A stretch of DNA of 64,000 bases from Geminicoccus roseus DSM 18922. GTDB lineage: Bacteria > Pseudomonadota > Alphaproteobacteria > Geminicoccales > Geminicoccaceae. The notes beneath the pieces were generated by a model. It made no database searches and had not been told where the DNA came from. It saw only the letters and a list, made by a program, of their open reading frames with translations. This document shows, one piece after another, positions 51,885 to 61,563 of the stretch (position 1 is the stretch's first letter; every line of letters begins with the position of its first letter). A program made the translations under genes and the position numbers. The stretch spans positions 2,814,196 through 2,878,195 of the forward strand of contig NZ_KE386572.1 in NCBI RefSeq assembly GCF_000427665.1, read 5' to 3'.

Positions 51885-52124
51885 AACCTGCCCGCCTCCA
51901 TACGCGTCGCGGTGTCATCGTCCAACTGCAACCCTTGTGGGCGCAAGTCCATCAAAGTCGTAGCGTCCAGCCACCCGTGATGTCGCACCGCAGCAACCTT
52001 GCCACAGTGATTGCCATCACGTTCCCGGAGAACCGGTCGGTTGCGGCGCGGGCACTTCATCGCCTCGAAGCGGCTCGACTTGCGAAGCGGCCGTACCGGG
52101 AGGTAGCCCGACACCGCCGCGCGC
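51885..52124. other. Divergent intergenic region between glmM and a small gene
   Basis: Carries the glmM promoter on the minus strand. No gene is seen; the promoter of the 66-residue protein begins at its right end. Confidence 0.5.
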
Positions 52125-52153
52125 TCGACCACATACGCTCTAAATCCTATAAG
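52125..52153 (+). promoter_or_regulatory. Sigma-70-type promoter of the 66-residue protein
   Basis: TCGACC (52125-52130) and TATAAG (52148-52153) are spaced by exactly 17 bases, 40 bases before the ATG. Both boxes match four or five of six consensus positions. Confidence 0.55.
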
Positions 52154-52193
52154 TCATCTTGCGAGCGGATTAAGCTTCACCAAGGAGGTCGCG

Positions 52194-52394
52194 ATGGAAG
52201 CCGGGGACCGCGGCGAGATCCTATGGCCTGACGGCCGCTGCGAGCCGATCGAACGGCGTACCCGGCATCGGCATCTGCTGGTTTACGGCCGCTCGGCCGG
52301 CAAGAGTGCAGGACAGGAATCGGTGGACCGCCGGGCTCGCCAGCGCCCGGTCGACCTGATCCTGCGGGGGCGCGTCGTGGACCTGCTCCGCTAA
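52194..52394 (+). CDS. Small hypothetical protein (66 residues)
   Basis: A short basic protein with no recognised family. It is supported by an excellent ribosome binding site, AAGGAGG, seven bases before the ATG, and by a plausible promoter with 17-base spacing. The sequence begins MEAGDRGEILWPDGRCEPIE and is rich in Arg (RRTRHRHLLVYGRSAG), with a hydrophobic end RPVDLILRGRVVDLLR. No signal peptide or membrane helix. It lies between divergent glmM and convergent rlmE, ending 17 bases before the rlmE stop. Function unknown; a regulatory or ribosome-associated role is conceivable from its charge only. Confidence 0.6.
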   Translation: MEAGDRGEILWPDGRCEPIERRTRHRHLLVYGRSAGKSAGQESVDRRARQRPVDLILRGRVVDLLR

Positions 52395-52411
52395 GAACGG
52401 GTTCCGGCTGT

Positions 52412-53098
52412 TCAGTCCGAAGGGCCTGGGTCGTCGGAGGCACTCGTCGGTGGCAGGCGTTCCAGGCCGAGCAGGAAGCACTCGGAACTGTCGCTCCGGG
52501 TGGCGTCTGGGCGGATGATCCGGACGCTCTTGAAGATGTCCTTGGCCTGCTTCTGCAGGACCGCCTCCGCACCCCGGACCAGCTTGATCAGCACTGAACC
52601 GCCCGGCACCACATGAATGTCGGCGAACACCAGGACCGCTTCGCCGAGCTGCTCGGCACGCAGGCGGTCGACCAGCTTGCGGCCGGTAGAGGATGCGGCC
52701 ATGTCGCTGAGCACGAGGTCCACCCGGGCGCCGACGCTCTCCGACAGCGCCCTTTCCGTTTCCTCGGAAAGAAAGTCCCCCTCGATGATCTTCACGCCGG
52801 GGATCGGCTCCATCGGCTGGAGATCGACCGCCACCACGGTGGCGCCCTTCTTGACGGCGTACTGGCTCCAGGATCCCGGCGCGGCACCCAGGTCGACCAC
52901 GACCTGACCGGGCCGGATCAATCCGAACCGCTTCTCGATCTCCTCGAGCTTGAACACCGAGCGTGCCCGGTAGCCCAGCGCCTTCGCACGCTTCACGTAG
53001 GGGTCGTTGAGCTGCCGGTTCAGCCAGCGCTGCGACGAGGAGGAGTGGGCCCGCGCATCCTTCAGCCGGACCCGGGTACGGGAGCCATCACTGCTCAT
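52412..53098 (-). CDS. rlmE: 23S rRNA (uridine-2552-2'-O)-methyltransferase RlmE (FtsJ/RrmJ)
   Basis: SAM-dependent 2'-O-methyltransferase acting on U2552 of 23S rRNA in late 50S assembly. 228 residues. KRAKALGYRARSVFKLEEIE carries the catalytic Lys, VVDLGAAPGSWSQYAVKKG the SAM loop, DLVLSDMAASSTG the catalytic Asp, GGSVLIKLVRG the second Lys, and SSECFLLGLE the Glu; thus the K-D-K-E tetrad is complete. The ATG overlaps the stop of the exopolyphosphatase gene (ATGA). Identification is secure. Confidence 0.95.
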   Translation of the reverse strand: MSSDGSRTRVRLKDARAHSSSSQRWLNRQLNDPYVKRAKALGYRARSVFKLEEIEKRFGLIRPGQVVVDLGAAPGSWSQYAVKKGATVVAVDLQPMEPIPGVKIIEGDFLSEETERALSESVGARVDLVLSDMAASSTGRKLVDRLRAEQLGEAVLVFADIHVVPGGSVLIKLVRGAEAVLQKQAKDIFKSVRIIRPDATRSDSSECFLLGLERLPPTSASDDPGPSD

Positions 53099-54135
53099 GC
53101 AAAGAATCCGACAGGAGCCAGGAGTTGGTGCAGGTTCTTGCCGAGCAGTCCGTTCAGGATGCCCTCGCGCACGCCGCGGTCCGCAACATGGAGGCGCTCG
53201 ATCGGCCAGACCCGGCAGACCGCGTCCAGGATGGCGCAGCCTGCCACCACCAGATCGGCGCGGCCCTTGCCGATGCAAGGGTGCGCCGCACGTTCGGCAT
53301 TGCTGAGGGTGCGCAGGTGGCGGCCGACCGAATCGAGGACATCATAGTCCAGCAGCGCGCCGTCCACCCGGCGCCGGTCGTAGCGGCGCAGGCCCAGATG
53401 AATGGCCGCCATGGTCGTGACGGTCCCGGAGGTGCCCAGGACTTGCGTGGTGCCCTGCAGCCCATGGCGGGCGAAGTGCTGGATCTGCTCGTAGGCCGTG
53501 AGACGGCGCTCGACAAAGCCGACCATGCGATCATAGCGCTCGGCGTTCGGGTCCGACCCGAAGCTCTCCGACAAGGTGACCACGCCCAGCGGCAGCGACA
53601 GCGACACCGCACCGCCATCCTCCGGGGTGCGGGTCCGGTCCAGCCACATCAGCTCCGTCGAACCGCCGCCGATGTCGATCATCAGCAGATGCCGCGCATC
53701 CTGGTCGACCAGGGGGAGGCAGCCGAGCAGCGCCAGGGCGGCCTCCTCCTCCTGATCCAGCACCTCCAGCTGGATCCCCGTCTGCCGGTAGACCCGCTCG
53801 ACAAAGGCCGGTCCGTTCTCGGCCCGTCGGCACGCCTCGGTCGCCACGCAGCGTGCCAGGGTTACCCCGCGCTTCGCCATGATGCTGCGGCAGACCCGGA
53901 TCGCCGCGATGGTGCGGGCCATGGCGCCATCGGACAGGCGACCGGTATAGGCGAGGCCTTCGCCCAGCCGGACAATCCTGGAAAAGCTGTCGACCACGTC
54001 GAAGCTGCTGCCGGCCTCCTTGGCCACGAGCAGCCTGCAATTGTTGGTGCCGAGGTCGAGAGCCGCCAGCACAGGAGCGATCTCTGCGTCAGACTCGCCT
54101 GCTTCCAGAAGTTCGTTGTCATCCTCGGCTAACAT
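53095..54135 (-). CDS. Ppx/GppA family phosphatase (exopolyphosphatase/pppGpp phosphatase)
   Basis: 346-residue member of the ASKHA-fold Ppx/GppA family that hydrolyses polyphosphate and/or pppGpp. ALDLGTNNCRLLVA is the phosphate-1 loop, ATEACRRAENG the linker, LMIDIGGGSTEL the phosphate-2 loop, and GTSGTVTTMAAIHLG the C-terminal adenosine-side loop. It lacks the C-terminal HD-type half of E. coli Ppx, so it is the short form. Start ATG 54135 is preferred over an ATG-like extension at 54186. Co-translated with rlmE. Link to the phosphate genes 8 kb away is only thematic. Confidence 0.93.
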   Translation of the reverse strand: MLAEDDNELLEAGESDAEIAPVLAALDLGTNNCRLLVAKEAGSSFDVVDSFSRIVRLGEGLAYTGRLSDGAMARTIAAIRVCRSIMAKRGVTLARCVATEACRRAENGPAFVERVYRQTGIQLEVLDQEEEAALALLGCLPLVDQDARHLLMIDIGGGSTELMWLDRTRTPEDGGAVSLSLPLGVVTLSESFGSDPNAERYDRMVGFVERRLTAYEQIQHFARHGLQGTTQVLGTSGTVTTMAAIHLGLRRYDRRRVDGALLDYDVLDSVGRHLRTLSNAERAAHPCIGKGRADLVVAGCAILDAVCRVWPIERLHVADRGVREGILNGLLGKNLHQLLAPVGFFA

Positions 54136-54342
54136 AAAACGATCATAGTGCCGCGCCGGCCCCGTACGCAACGTACGCCGATGCAAGGGCGCCCGGCGCC
54201 ATCGTCAAAGGCCCGGCTTGCTTGCGGGACCCAAGCGGTCCCTGCTACCGGCATTCTCCATCCGCGGGGGGGTGGCAGGTGCCGCCATACCTCGCCGCCG
54301 CCAGAGCTCCATGAGACGGCAGCCTGCCGAAACCGGGTGAAG

Positions 54343-54927
54343 ATGAGCACGATCCGATCGCTTCTCGCAGCTGCCGTCGTTCTCGGCCTGGGGGCATGTT
54401 CCAGCGACAATGCCGGGTTCGGGAGCACAGCTCCCTACTGCCCCCGGCCAACCCTGGTCGCCGACCTGCAGTCCACCGAGAAGGGCGACGAGACTGGGCA
54501 GCTGGCATGGACGGCGCGGCTGGGCGATCTCGCCTCGATCTGCGATCCGCGCGAGTTCGACTATTTCGTAGAGATGGACGTCACCGTCGACCTGCGGACC
54601 GGCCCGGCCTTTGACGGAAGCCCGGTGCAGCTCGCCTATTTCGTCGCCGTCACCAACGAGAGCGGCGAGGTCGTCGACAAGCAGACCTTTCCCGTGGTGA
54701 TGCAGCCCGGGCGCAACGAGCGCCGGGCGCTGCGCCGGGAAACCCTGCGCCAGCGCCTGCCGCGGACCTACCAGGACGAGCCGGCGATCTGGTCGGTCCT
54801 GGTGGGCTTTGAGCCGACGGCACAGCAGGTGCGCGACCGGACCGGCGAGGCGCCGGCCACGGCCGAGCCTCCGGTCGCGCCCGAGCCGCCTGCGACCGAA
54901 GGGAATGCGGCGGGAAGTGGACAGTAG
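54343..54927 (+). CDS. Hypothetical lipoprotein
   Basis: 194-residue exported lipoprotein. Signal peptide STIRSLLAAAVVLGLGACSS with lipobox LGAC, lipidated Cys near residue 20. The mature part has a beta-rich domain (LAWTARLGDLASICDPREFD and FVEMDVTVDLRTGPAFDG, then VQLAYFVAVTNESGEVV) that looks like a small immunoglobulin-like or secretion-associated domain, and a Pro/Ala/Glu-rich tail from about residue 165 (PATAEPPVAPEPPATEG). I do not recognise the family. It stands alone, 137 bases before hppA. Confidence 0.8.
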   Translation: MSTIRSLLAAAVVLGLGACSSDNAGFGSTAPYCPRPTLVADLQSTEKGDETGQLAWTARLGDLASICDPREFDYFVEMDVTVDLRTGPAFDGSPVQLAYFVAVTNESGEVVDKQTFPVVMQPGRNERRALRRETLRQRLPRTYQDEPAIWSVLVGFEPTAQQVRDRTGEAPATAEPPVAPEPPATEGNAAGSGQ

Positions 54928-55063
54928 CCGACCGGCACCCTTAGAACTTTGCCCCATACCCGGCCGATGACGTTAGCCCGTCGATCGGCCGGCCACGTGG
55001 CACGGGCGACCGCCCGACCTCTCCAGGCCGGGTGCATCCCCTTGCCGCCTAGGGGGGCAAAAG

Positions 55064-57169
55064 ATGACGGGCTTCGAGATCTTCCTATACTTCGTGGTGA
55101 TCGCCTGCGGGGTGGCCGGGCTTGGCTATGGCGTGATGACGCGTGCCCAGGTCCTGGCACTCCCCGCAGGCAATGAACGAATGCAAGAGATCGCCAGCGC
55201 CATCCAGGAGGGTGCCGGGGCGTATCTGAACCGGCAGTACACCACCATCGCGATCGTCGGGGTGGTGATCCTGGTGATCCTCGGCGTCCTGCTCGGGATC
55301 TACCCGGCGATCGGGTTCGCGATCGGGGCACTGCTCTCGGGCGCGGCCGGGTTCATCGGCATGAACGTTTCGGTCCGGGCCAATGTCCGCACGGCGGAAG
55401 CAGCCCGCCAGGGGCTGGCGCGGGGCCTGGACGTGTCCTTCAAGGCGGGTGCCGTTACCGGCATGCTCGTGGTCGCCCTGGGCCTCTTGGGCGTGTCGCT
55501 CTATTTCGGCCTGCTCCTCGCCATGGGCGTCGATGAGCGCAAGATCCTGGAAGCCCTTGTCGGCCTGTCCTTCGGCGCCTCTCTGATCTCGATTTTTGCT
55601 CGACTTGGCGGCGGCATCTTCACCAAGGGTGCCGATGTAGGCGCCGACCTGGTTGGCAAGGTCGAGGCAGGCATTCCTGAGGATGACCCGCGCAATCCGG
55701 CCGTGATCGCGGACAATGTCGGCGACAATGTCGGCGACTGCGCCGGCATGGCCGCCGACCTGTTCGAAACCTACGCGGTGACCATGGTCGCCACCATGCT
55801 GCTTGGCGCAATCTTCTTTGACGGCGCCCAGCAGGCTACCCTGATGCTGTTCCCGCTGGTGGTGGGCGGCGCCTGCCTGATCGCGTCGATCGTGGGCACC
55901 TACTTCGTCAAGCTCGGCGCGAACAACAACATCATGACAGCCCTCTACAAGGGCTTCATCGTGGCGGCGGCGATCTCGGCGGTCCTGCTGCTGCTCTTCT
56001 GCCTCATCATGCTGGGCGGGGTGGACTTCACGCCCTCCGTCGGCAGGCCGTTCGGCTGGCTCAACGTGTTTGGCTGCACGCTGGTGGGCCTGGCGGTCAC
56101 CGGCCTCATGATGTGGATCACCGACTACTACACGTCGACCGCTCATGGTCCGGTCCGCTCGATCGCGAAGTCCAGCGAGACCGGCCACGGCACCAACGTG
56201 ATCCAGGGACTGGCGGTGTCCATGGAAGGGACCGCGCTTCCGGTTCTGGTGATCTGCGCCGGGATCCTGGTCAGCTACCTGCTGGCCGGCATCTACGGCA
56301 TCGCCGTCGCCGCGACGACGATGCTGGCGCTGACCGGCGTGGTGGTCGGCCTGGATGCCTACGGGCCGGTGACCGACAATGCCGGCGGCATCGCCGAGAT
56401 GGCGGACCTGCCCAAGGAGGTCCGTGTCACGACCGATGCGCTGGATGCCGTGGGCAACACCACCAAGGCGGTCACCAAGGGCTACGCGATCGGCTCCGCG
56501 GGCCTCGCCGCGGTGGTGCTGTTCGCCGCCTACGTGCAGGATCTGGGGCATTACTTCCCGCAGTACGCCAATCTCGCCTTCAACCTGTCCGACCCCTATG
56601 TGGTGATCGGCCTCTTCGTCGGCGGCCTGCTGCCCTATCTGTTCGGCTCCATGGGGATGAAGGCGGTCGGCCGCTCGGCTGGGGCGATCGTCGAGGAGGT
56701 TCGCCGCCAGTTCCGCGAGAATCCCGGCATCATGGCCGGCACCTCCAAGCCGGACTACAGCCGGGCGGTTGATATGCTGACCAAGGCTGCGATCAAGGAG
56801 ATGATCCTGCCGTCGCTGCTGCCGGTCCTGGCGCCGATCGTGCTCTACCTGATCATCGCGGCCGTCGACAGCCAGGCCCAGGCCTTCGTGGCGCTGGGCG
56901 CGATGCTGCTCGGCACCATCGTGACCGGCATCTTCGTGGCGATCTCGATGACCACCGGCGGTGGTGCGTGGGACAATGCGAAGAAGCTGATCGAGGAGGG
57001 GCATCACGGCGGCAAGGGCTCCGACGCCCACAAGGCCGCGGTGACCGGCGACACGGTCGGCGATCCCTATAAGGACACGGCCGGTCCGGCGATCAATCCA
57101 ATGATCAAGATCATCAACATCGTGGCGCTGCTGATTCTTGCGGCGATGGGCGGCATGGCCGCAGGCTGA
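55064..57169 (+). CDS. hppA: K+-insensitive proton-pumping inorganic pyrophosphatase
   Basis: Integral membrane pump of 701 residues with about sixteen transmembrane segments; couples pyrophosphate hydrolysis to H+ export. The catalytic loops are [43 protein letters not shown] (cited in parts), [13 protein letters not shown], and [20 protein letters not shown] near the C terminus. In the sixth-loop segment [18 protein letters not shown] the Lys marks the K+-independent class (Ala there in K+-dependent pumps). AGGGGGG precedes the ATG. Common in Rhodospirillales, where it helps energy conservation under low light or low energy. Confidence 0.97.
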   Translation: MTGFEIFLYFVVIACGVAGLGYGVMTRAQVLALPAGNERMQEIASAIQEGAGAYLNRQYTTIAIVGVVILVILGVLLGIYPAIGFAIGALLSGAAGFIGMNVSVRANVRTAEAARQGLARGLDVSFKAGAVTGMLVVALGLLGVSLYFGLLLAMGVDERKILEALVGLSFGASLISIFARLGGGIFTKGADVGADLVGKVEAGIPEDDPRNPAVIADNVGDNVGDCAGMAADLFETYAVTMVATMLLGAIFFDGAQQATLMLFPLVVGGACLIASIVGTYFVKLGANNNIMTALYKGFIVAAAISAVLLLLFCLIMLGGVDFTPSVGRPFGWLNVFGCTLVGLAVTGLMMWITDYYTSTAHGPVRSIAKSSETGHGTNVIQGLAVSMEGTALPVLVICAGILVSYLLAGIYGIAVAATTMLALTGVVVGLDAYGPVTDNAGGIAEMADLPKEVRVTTDALDAVGNTTKAVTKGYAIGSAGLAAVVLFAAYVQDLGHYFPQYANLAFNLSDPYVVIGLFVGGLLPYLFGSMGMKAVGRSAGAIVEEVRRQFRENPGIMAGTSKPDYSRAVDMLTKAAIKEMILPSLLPVLAPIVLYLIIAAVDSQAQAFVALGAMLLGTIVTGIFVAISMTTGGGAWDNAKKLIEEGHHGGKGSDAHKAAVTGDTVGDPYKDTAGPAINPMIKIINIVALLILAAMGGMAAG

Positions 57170-57196
57170 CCAAGCCGGATCCATCGGCAAAAACTG

Positions 57197-57222
57197 GCCC
57201 GGCCGGAGCGATCCGGCCGGGC
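57197..57222 (+). terminator. Stem-loop terminator after hppA
   Basis: GCCCGGCCGG (57197-57206) pairs with CCGGCCGGGC (57213-57222) around an AGCGAT loop, followed by TTCGTC. It lies 28 bases after the hppA stop and between the convergent hppA and bamE, so it may serve both. Confidence 0.8.
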
Positions 57223-57251
57223 TTCGTCATGTTGGGAGCGCTGGAACCCGC

Positions 57252-57749
57252 TCAGCTGCCGGGGCGGCCTGTCTGGCTCCAGAAGGGTGGCGCCCGGTCA
57301 CGCGGCTTGGAGTCGGTGTTGAAGCGCCCGATATTGCCCAGGAGCTGCTGCGCGAGGCTGAGCTCATTGCCGGTCGTCGGGGTCACGTCAGTGACCGGCG
57401 TGATCGGTTCGGCCTGGGAAAGGTCCGCGCGCTGGATGTCGCTGACCAGCCCGTCCTCGCCGAACGTGATCGCCAGGACCTGCTGGTCGGTGATCTCCGC
57501 CTGATAGAACGACTTGCGTTCCGTCTTCTGAGACACGTAGTACCACTGGTTGTCTTCGAACGTCGCCAGTGCGGAGGGCGAGCCCATCAGCCGCGTCACC
57601 TCCTGCTTGGATGTCACCCCCGGAATGATGGCTCCGGCCATATCGGCATCGAACCGATGGCCGTGGTTGTCGATCGTGGGCGAACACGCTCCGAGGCCGA
57701 ACAGGGCCAGTGCAGGAAGCATGAGCCGAATCGTGCGGCGCGACGTCAT
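57252..57749 (-). CDS. bamE: Outer membrane protein assembly factor BamE
   Basis: 165-residue lipoprotein of the BAM complex, which folds beta-barrel proteins into the outer membrane. Signal peptide MLPALALFGLGACS with lipobox LGAC (Cys near residue 22). The SmpA/OmlA domain is recognised by AGAIIPGVTSKQEVTRLMGSP near residue 38, FEDNQWYYVSQ, and VLAITFGEDGLVSDI. A C-terminal extension of about 45 residues beyond the usual fold (PVTDVTPTTGNELSLAQQLL) is typical of alphaproteobacteria. It is divergent from the cytochrome chaperone gene. Confidence 0.93.
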   Translation of the reverse strand: MTSRRTIRLMLPALALFGLGACSPTIDNHGHRFDADMAGAIIPGVTSKQEVTRLMGSPSALATFEDNQWYYVSQKTERKSFYQAEITDQQVLAITFGEDGLVSDIQRADLSQAEPITPVTDVTPTTGNELSLAQQLLGNIGRFNTDSKPRDRAPPFWSQTGRPGS

Positions 57750-57821
57750 CGGAAGGGCTCGATCCTTAACCTTGGCGGGCGGGACACCGGCCTGCGACCA
57801 GCGTCACGGAAACTTAATCGC

Positions 57822-58364
57822 ATGAACTCTGCGCAACAAGGCGGGATCGTCGCCCGCCTCCGGAGGCTGGTCTCCTCCGGTGGAAAGGAAACCGCCGCGG
57901 CCACTCTCTATGCTGAGGCGGTGAGAAGGGCGCGGCGCCCGGAACTGTTCAACCAGTTCGGGGTGCCCGACACGCCCGCAGGGCGCTACGAGATGGTGGC
58001 GTGGCAGGTGCTGGTGCAACTCGCGGCGCTGACCGGCCGGAGCGGGGTGGACCCGCGTCTCGGTCAGGTCCTGGTCGACCACATGTTCACGGACATGGAC
58101 CGCTCGCTGCGCGAGATCGGCGTCGGGGACCTCTCCGTGGGACGGGAGATGCGCAAGCTCGGGGAGACCTGGCAGGCCAGGGTCGTCCTGGCGGAGCGGG
58201 TGCTTCCGCTGCCGGGCCGGTCGACCGGGCCGGAGGCCCTGCAGGAACTCGCGGCGTTCCTGGAGAAGAACCTGGCCGGTGACGAGGGAAGTGCCGACGT
58301 CGACGGGCCGGGGCTTGCCCGGGATCTGCTGGCGGTTCTCCAGCGCCTTCGCGCCGAGGGCTGA
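57822..58364 (+). CDS. Ubiquinol-cytochrome c chaperone family protein (CBP3-like)
   Basis: 180-residue homologue of mitochondrial Cbp3, which helps assemble the cytochrome bc1 complex. Family features are LYAEAVRRARRPELFNQFGVPDTPAGRYEMV (in parts) near residue 28, and MFTDMDRSLREIGVGDLSVGREM near residue 90. No signal peptide or membrane helix, so it acts at the cytoplasmic face. The neighbourhood bamE, this gene, yceD, plsX is a conserved alphaproteobacterial order. Start ATG 57822. Confidence 0.9.
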   Translation: MNSAQQGGIVARLRRLVSSGGKETAAATLYAEAVRRARRPELFNQFGVPDTPAGRYEMVAWQVLVQLAALTGRSGVDPRLGQVLVDHMFTDMDRSLREIGVGDLSVGREMRKLGETWQARVVLAERVLPLPGRSTGPEALQELAAFLEKNLAGDEGSADVDGPGLARDLLAVLQRLRAEG

Positions 58365-58551
58365 GACCGGCGATCCATTCCGCGCACCTTGACCCCCCAA
58401 AGTCCGGGCCCTACTTTCCGCGCCCAATCGTGGGTAGCCATGCAACCAGGGCCCGGTCATCAATCCGGCCGAAGGTCGGCCTTGTCGTTTCGTAGCTGGT
58501 ATCCATCCTATGGTGCTGAGGTGGCGCGCGGGGACGATGGCGCTGCGGGGG

Positions 58552-59073
58552 ATGTGCGTGGACTGGTCGGTTGAATTCCAGCGTCGCCAGAAGGTGGACC
58601 AGGTCACTGGCACGCCGGTGATGGTGCACATCGAGGCGAAGCCGGATGAGCGGGTTGCAGTGGCCAAGCGACTCGAACTTCAGGACGTCGAAGCGCTGCA
58701 GGCGGAATGCACCCTGGATCGGCCGGCGCCAGGCGACAATGTCCGCCTGCGCGGACGTCTGAAGGCGAAGGTGACCCAGACCTGCGTGGTCACGCTCGAG
58801 CCGCTGCCGGTGGAACTCTCCGCAGAGTTCGAGCGGCTGTATGTGCCGGGATGGACCCCCTCCATGGAGGAGGGGGCCGAGACGATCGACGCCGAGGCAC
58901 CCGACATGGAGCCCCTGGAAGGCGATACGATCGATCTGGGCGAAACGGTCGTGGAAGAACTGTCGCTGGCGCTGGATCCTCATCCGCGCCTGCCGGGAGT
59001 CGAGCCCGACCTTGCAGGAGGGGACGATGCCCCAAGCCCGTTCCAGGCCCTTGCGGCGCTCCGCCGATCATGA
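58552..59073 (+). CDS. DUF177 (YceD) domain protein
   Basis: About 173 residues from ATG 58552; the same frame is open from 58510 and has in-frame starts at 58537 and 58558, and I cannot choose firmly. VDWSVEFQRRQKVDQVTG starts the conserved domain, and the YceD signature is ALQAECTLDRPAPGDNVRLR followed by CVVTLEPLPVELSAEFERLY. The acidic region EPLEGDTIDLGETVVEELSLALDPHP is typical. YceD is linked to 23S rRNA processing and usually precedes rpmF; here rpmF is missing and plsX follows directly with an ATGA overlap. Confidence 0.88.
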   Translation: MCVDWSVEFQRRQKVDQVTGTPVMVHIEAKPDERVAVAKRLELQDVEALQAECTLDRPAPGDNVRLRGRLKAKVTQTCVVTLEPLPVELSAEFERLYVPGWTPSMEEGAETIDAEAPDMEPLEGDTIDLGETVVEELSLALDPHPRLPGVEPDLAGGDDAPSPFQALAALRRS

Positions 59074-60110
59074 GCCTGATCATCGCGCTTGACCTCATGG
59101 GTGGCGACAACGCGCCCGAGATCGTCGTCGACGGCGCGGCCCTCGCCCGCAAGCGCTTTCCCGAGGTGAGCTTCCTGCTGTTCGGCGACGAAGCCAAGGT
59201 CCGGCCGCATCTGGCCCGGCATCCCGAGATCGCGGCGATGCCGCTGGTCCACACCGCCGATTTTGTTGCGGGCGATGCCAAGCCCTCGCTGGCGTTGCGC
59301 CAGGGGCGTCAGTCGTCGATGCGGCTGGCGATCAACGCGGTGAAGGACGGCTCGGCCGCGGCCGCCGTTTCGGCCGGCAACACCGGCGCCCTGATGGCGA
59401 TGGCGAAGTTCGTCCTGAAGACGCTGCCGGGCATCGACCGGCCGGCGATCGCCGGACCGATGCCGACCAAGCAGAACACCGCGGTGGTCCTCGATCTTGG
59501 CGCCAACGTCGACTGCAACGTCGAGCATCTGGTCCAGTTCGCGGTGATGGGGCATGTGTTCGCGCGGATCGTCACCGGGGTGGCGGAACCCAAGATCGGC
59601 CTGCTCAACATCGGCACCGAGGACCTCAAGGGCAACGAGGTCATCCGGGGTGCCGCGGCTACCTTGCGGGCCAGTCCCCTTGGCCGGGATTTCTATGGGT
59701 TCGTGGAAGGTACCGACGTCACCAACGGTGCGGTCGACGTGGTGGTCACCGACGGCTTCACCGGGAATGTCGCGCTCAAGATCGCCGAGGGAACTGCCAG
59801 CATGTACAGTTCCTTCCTGCGACAGGCCTTCCGTTCGGGCTGGCGAGCCAAGATCGGCTATCTGCTCGCCAAGCCGGCCCTGGACGGGCTCCGCACCCGC
59901 CTCGACCCGCGCCGCTACAACGGCGCCATGCTGCTCGGGCTGAACGGCGTCGTGGTGAAGAGCCATGGCGGAACCGACGCCGTCGGGTTCGGGCATGCGA
60001 TCGGCGCGGCGGTCGAGTTGGTCCGGGCCAGCGCGAACGAGCGGATCATCGAGGAAATGACCAGCGTCGCCGGGCGGGATGCCGGCGCACCTGCCGCTGT
60101 GGCCGGCTGA
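59070..60110 (+). CDS. plsX: Phosphate acyltransferase PlsX
   Basis: Makes acyl-phosphate from acyl-ACP for phospholipid synthesis. 346 residues. [18 protein letters not shown] at the N terminus, [19 protein letters not shown] near residue 105, [10 protein letters not shown] near residue 190, [16 protein letters not shown] near residue 230 and [16 protein letters not shown] near residue 295 are the family motifs. ATG overlaps the yceD stop; fabH follows after eight bases. Peripheral membrane enzyme. Confidence 0.97.
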   Translation: MSLIIALDLMGGDNAPEIVVDGAALARKRFPEVSFLLFGDEAKVRPHLARHPEIAAMPLVHTADFVAGDAKPSLALRQGRQSSMRLAINAVKDGSAAAAVSAGNTGALMAMAKFVLKTLPGIDRPAIAGPMPTKQNTAVVLDLGANVDCNVEHLVQFAVMGHVFARIVTGVAEPKIGLLNIGTEDLKGNEVIRGAAATLRASPLGRDFYGFVEGTDVTNGAVDVVVTDGFTGNVALKIAEGTASMYSSFLRQAFRSGWRAKIGYLLAKPALDGLRTRLDPRRYNGAMLLGLNGVVVKSHGGTDAVGFGHAIGAAVELVRASANERIIEEMTSVAGRDAGAPAAVAG

Positions 60111-60118
60111 GGTTCATC

Positions 60119-61090
60119 ATGTTGCGTTCGATCGTCCTCGGTATCGGCTCCTATCTTCCTGCGCGGATGGTCACCAACGACGAGCTCGCGCAGACCGTCG
60201 ACACATCGGACGAGTGGATCCGCGAGCGGACCGGCATCACCCGCCGCTACTTCGCCGCCGAAGGCGAGACCACCTCGGATCTGGCCGTGGCGGCTGCCAT
60301 GCGGGCGATCGAGGATGCCGGGATCGAGCCCGCCTCCATCGATCTGGTGCTGGTCGCCACGTCCACCCCCGACAACACCTTTCCTGCCACCGCCACGGCG
60401 GTCCAGCGCAAGCTTGGTCTCCCGGTCGGGGTCGCGTTCGACATCCAGGCCGTCTGCGCCGGGTTCGCCTACGCGCTCTCGGTGGCCGACGCGATGCTGG
60501 TCACCGGCCGTGTCAGGCGGGCGCTGGTGATCGGCGCGGAGACCTTCTCGCGCATCCTCGACTTCGGTGATCGCTCGACCTGCGTCCTGTTCGGCGATGG
60601 CGCCGGCGCGATGATCCTGAGCGCAGTGGAAGCCTCGGGGCGGGTGACCGACCGTGGCGTTCTCGCCACCGCCCTGGGTGCGGATGGCCGCCAGTACGAT
60701 CATCTCTACGTCGATGGCGGCGTTTCCGCGACCAGGACGGTGGGTGTCCTGCGGATGAACGGGCGGGAAGTCTTCCGCCATGCCGTGCAGCGGCTGTCGG
60801 AGGCCGCGATCGAGGTCGTCGCGAAGGCTGGCCTCCGGCTTGCCGATGTCGACTACCTGATCCCGCACCAGGCCAACCGGCGGATCATCGAGGCGGTGGG
60901 CAAGCGCCTGGATCTGTCGGCCGATCATGTCGTGATGACCGTCGATCAGCATGCCAATACGTCGGCTGCGTCGATTCCTTTGGCGCTGGACGTCGCGGTG
61001 AAGGATGGGCGGATCAGTCAAGGCGACCTGCTCGTGCTGAATGCGATGGGAGGTGGCTTCACCTGGGGCGCTACCCTGCTCCGCTGGTGA
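60119..61090 (+). CDS. fabH: 3-oxoacyl-[acyl-carrier-protein] synthase III
   Basis: Starts fatty-acid synthesis by condensing acetyl-CoA with malonyl-ACP. 323 residues. The catalytic triad is complete: Cys113 in [12 protein letters not shown], His250 in [10 protein letters not shown], and Asn280 in [12 protein letters not shown]. The C-terminal [13 protein letters not shown] is canonical. Supplies acyl-ACPs also needed by the DSF synthase. Part of the yceD-plsX-fabH-ihfA-merR operon. Confidence 0.97.
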   Translation: MLRSIVLGIGSYLPARMVTNDELAQTVDTSDEWIRERTGITRRYFAAEGETTSDLAVAAAMRAIEDAGIEPASIDLVLVATSTPDNTFPATATAVQRKLGLPVGVAFDIQAVCAGFAYALSVADAMLVTGRVRRALVIGAETFSRILDFGDRSTCVLFGDGAGAMILSAVEASGRVTDRGVLATALGADGRQYDHLYVDGGVSATRTVGVLRMNGREVFRHAVQRLSEAAIEVVAKAGLRLADVDYLIPHQANRRIIEAVGKRLDLSADHVVMTVDQHANTSAASIPLALDVAVKDGRISQGDLLVLNAMGGGFTWGATLLRW

Positions 61091-61239
61091 CCAATCCGCG
61101 TCTGCCGCCCGCCAGTCATCTCCCTCCGGTTGCTATCGCCTCTGGCGCGAACTGATCGACGCTCTTCTCTTGCGTTGAAGGATCGCGTTGATTTACCGTG
61201 ACTTGGCGAGTGGTTCTGCCGAGAGGGACGAGATCCAGC

Positions 61240-61563
61240 ATGGCCGAGCGGACGGTCACACGGGCGCATCTGGCGGAGGCCGTCTTCCAGGAGGTTGGGC
61301 TGTCCCGGAGCGAATCGGCGACCCTGGTCGACGAGGTGCTTGATCGGGTCTCCGAAGCCCTGATCTCCGATGGAACGGTGAAGATCTCGTCGTTCGGCAC
61401 CTTTGCGGTGCGCCAGAAGGGCGAGCGGCTGGGGCGCAATCCCAAGACCGGCGAGGAAGTGCCGATCCTGCCGAGGCGGGTGCTGGTGTTCCGGCCGTCG
61501 CAGGTGCTCAAGGCCCGGTTGAACGGCGAAGATCCGCCGACCGCGGCGGATCGCGACGCATGA
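61240..61563 (+). CDS. ihfA: Integration host factor subunit alpha
   Basis: 107-residue DNA-bending protein of the HU/IHF family. [22 protein letters not shown] at the N terminus (the TRADLA form of IhfA), [30 protein letters not shown] (in parts) with the DNA-intercalating Pro and the arms, and [16 protein letters not shown] at the end. It works as a heterodimer with IhfB in recombination, replication and sigma-54 transcription. Start ATG 61240; a longer frame from 61198 is not conserved. Its stop overlaps the merR start. Confidence 0.95.
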   Translation: MAERTVTRAHLAEAVFQEVGLSRSESATLVDEVLDRVSEALISDGTVKISSFGTFAVRQKGERLGRNPKTGEEVPILPRRVLVFRPSQVLKARLNGEDPPTAADRDA

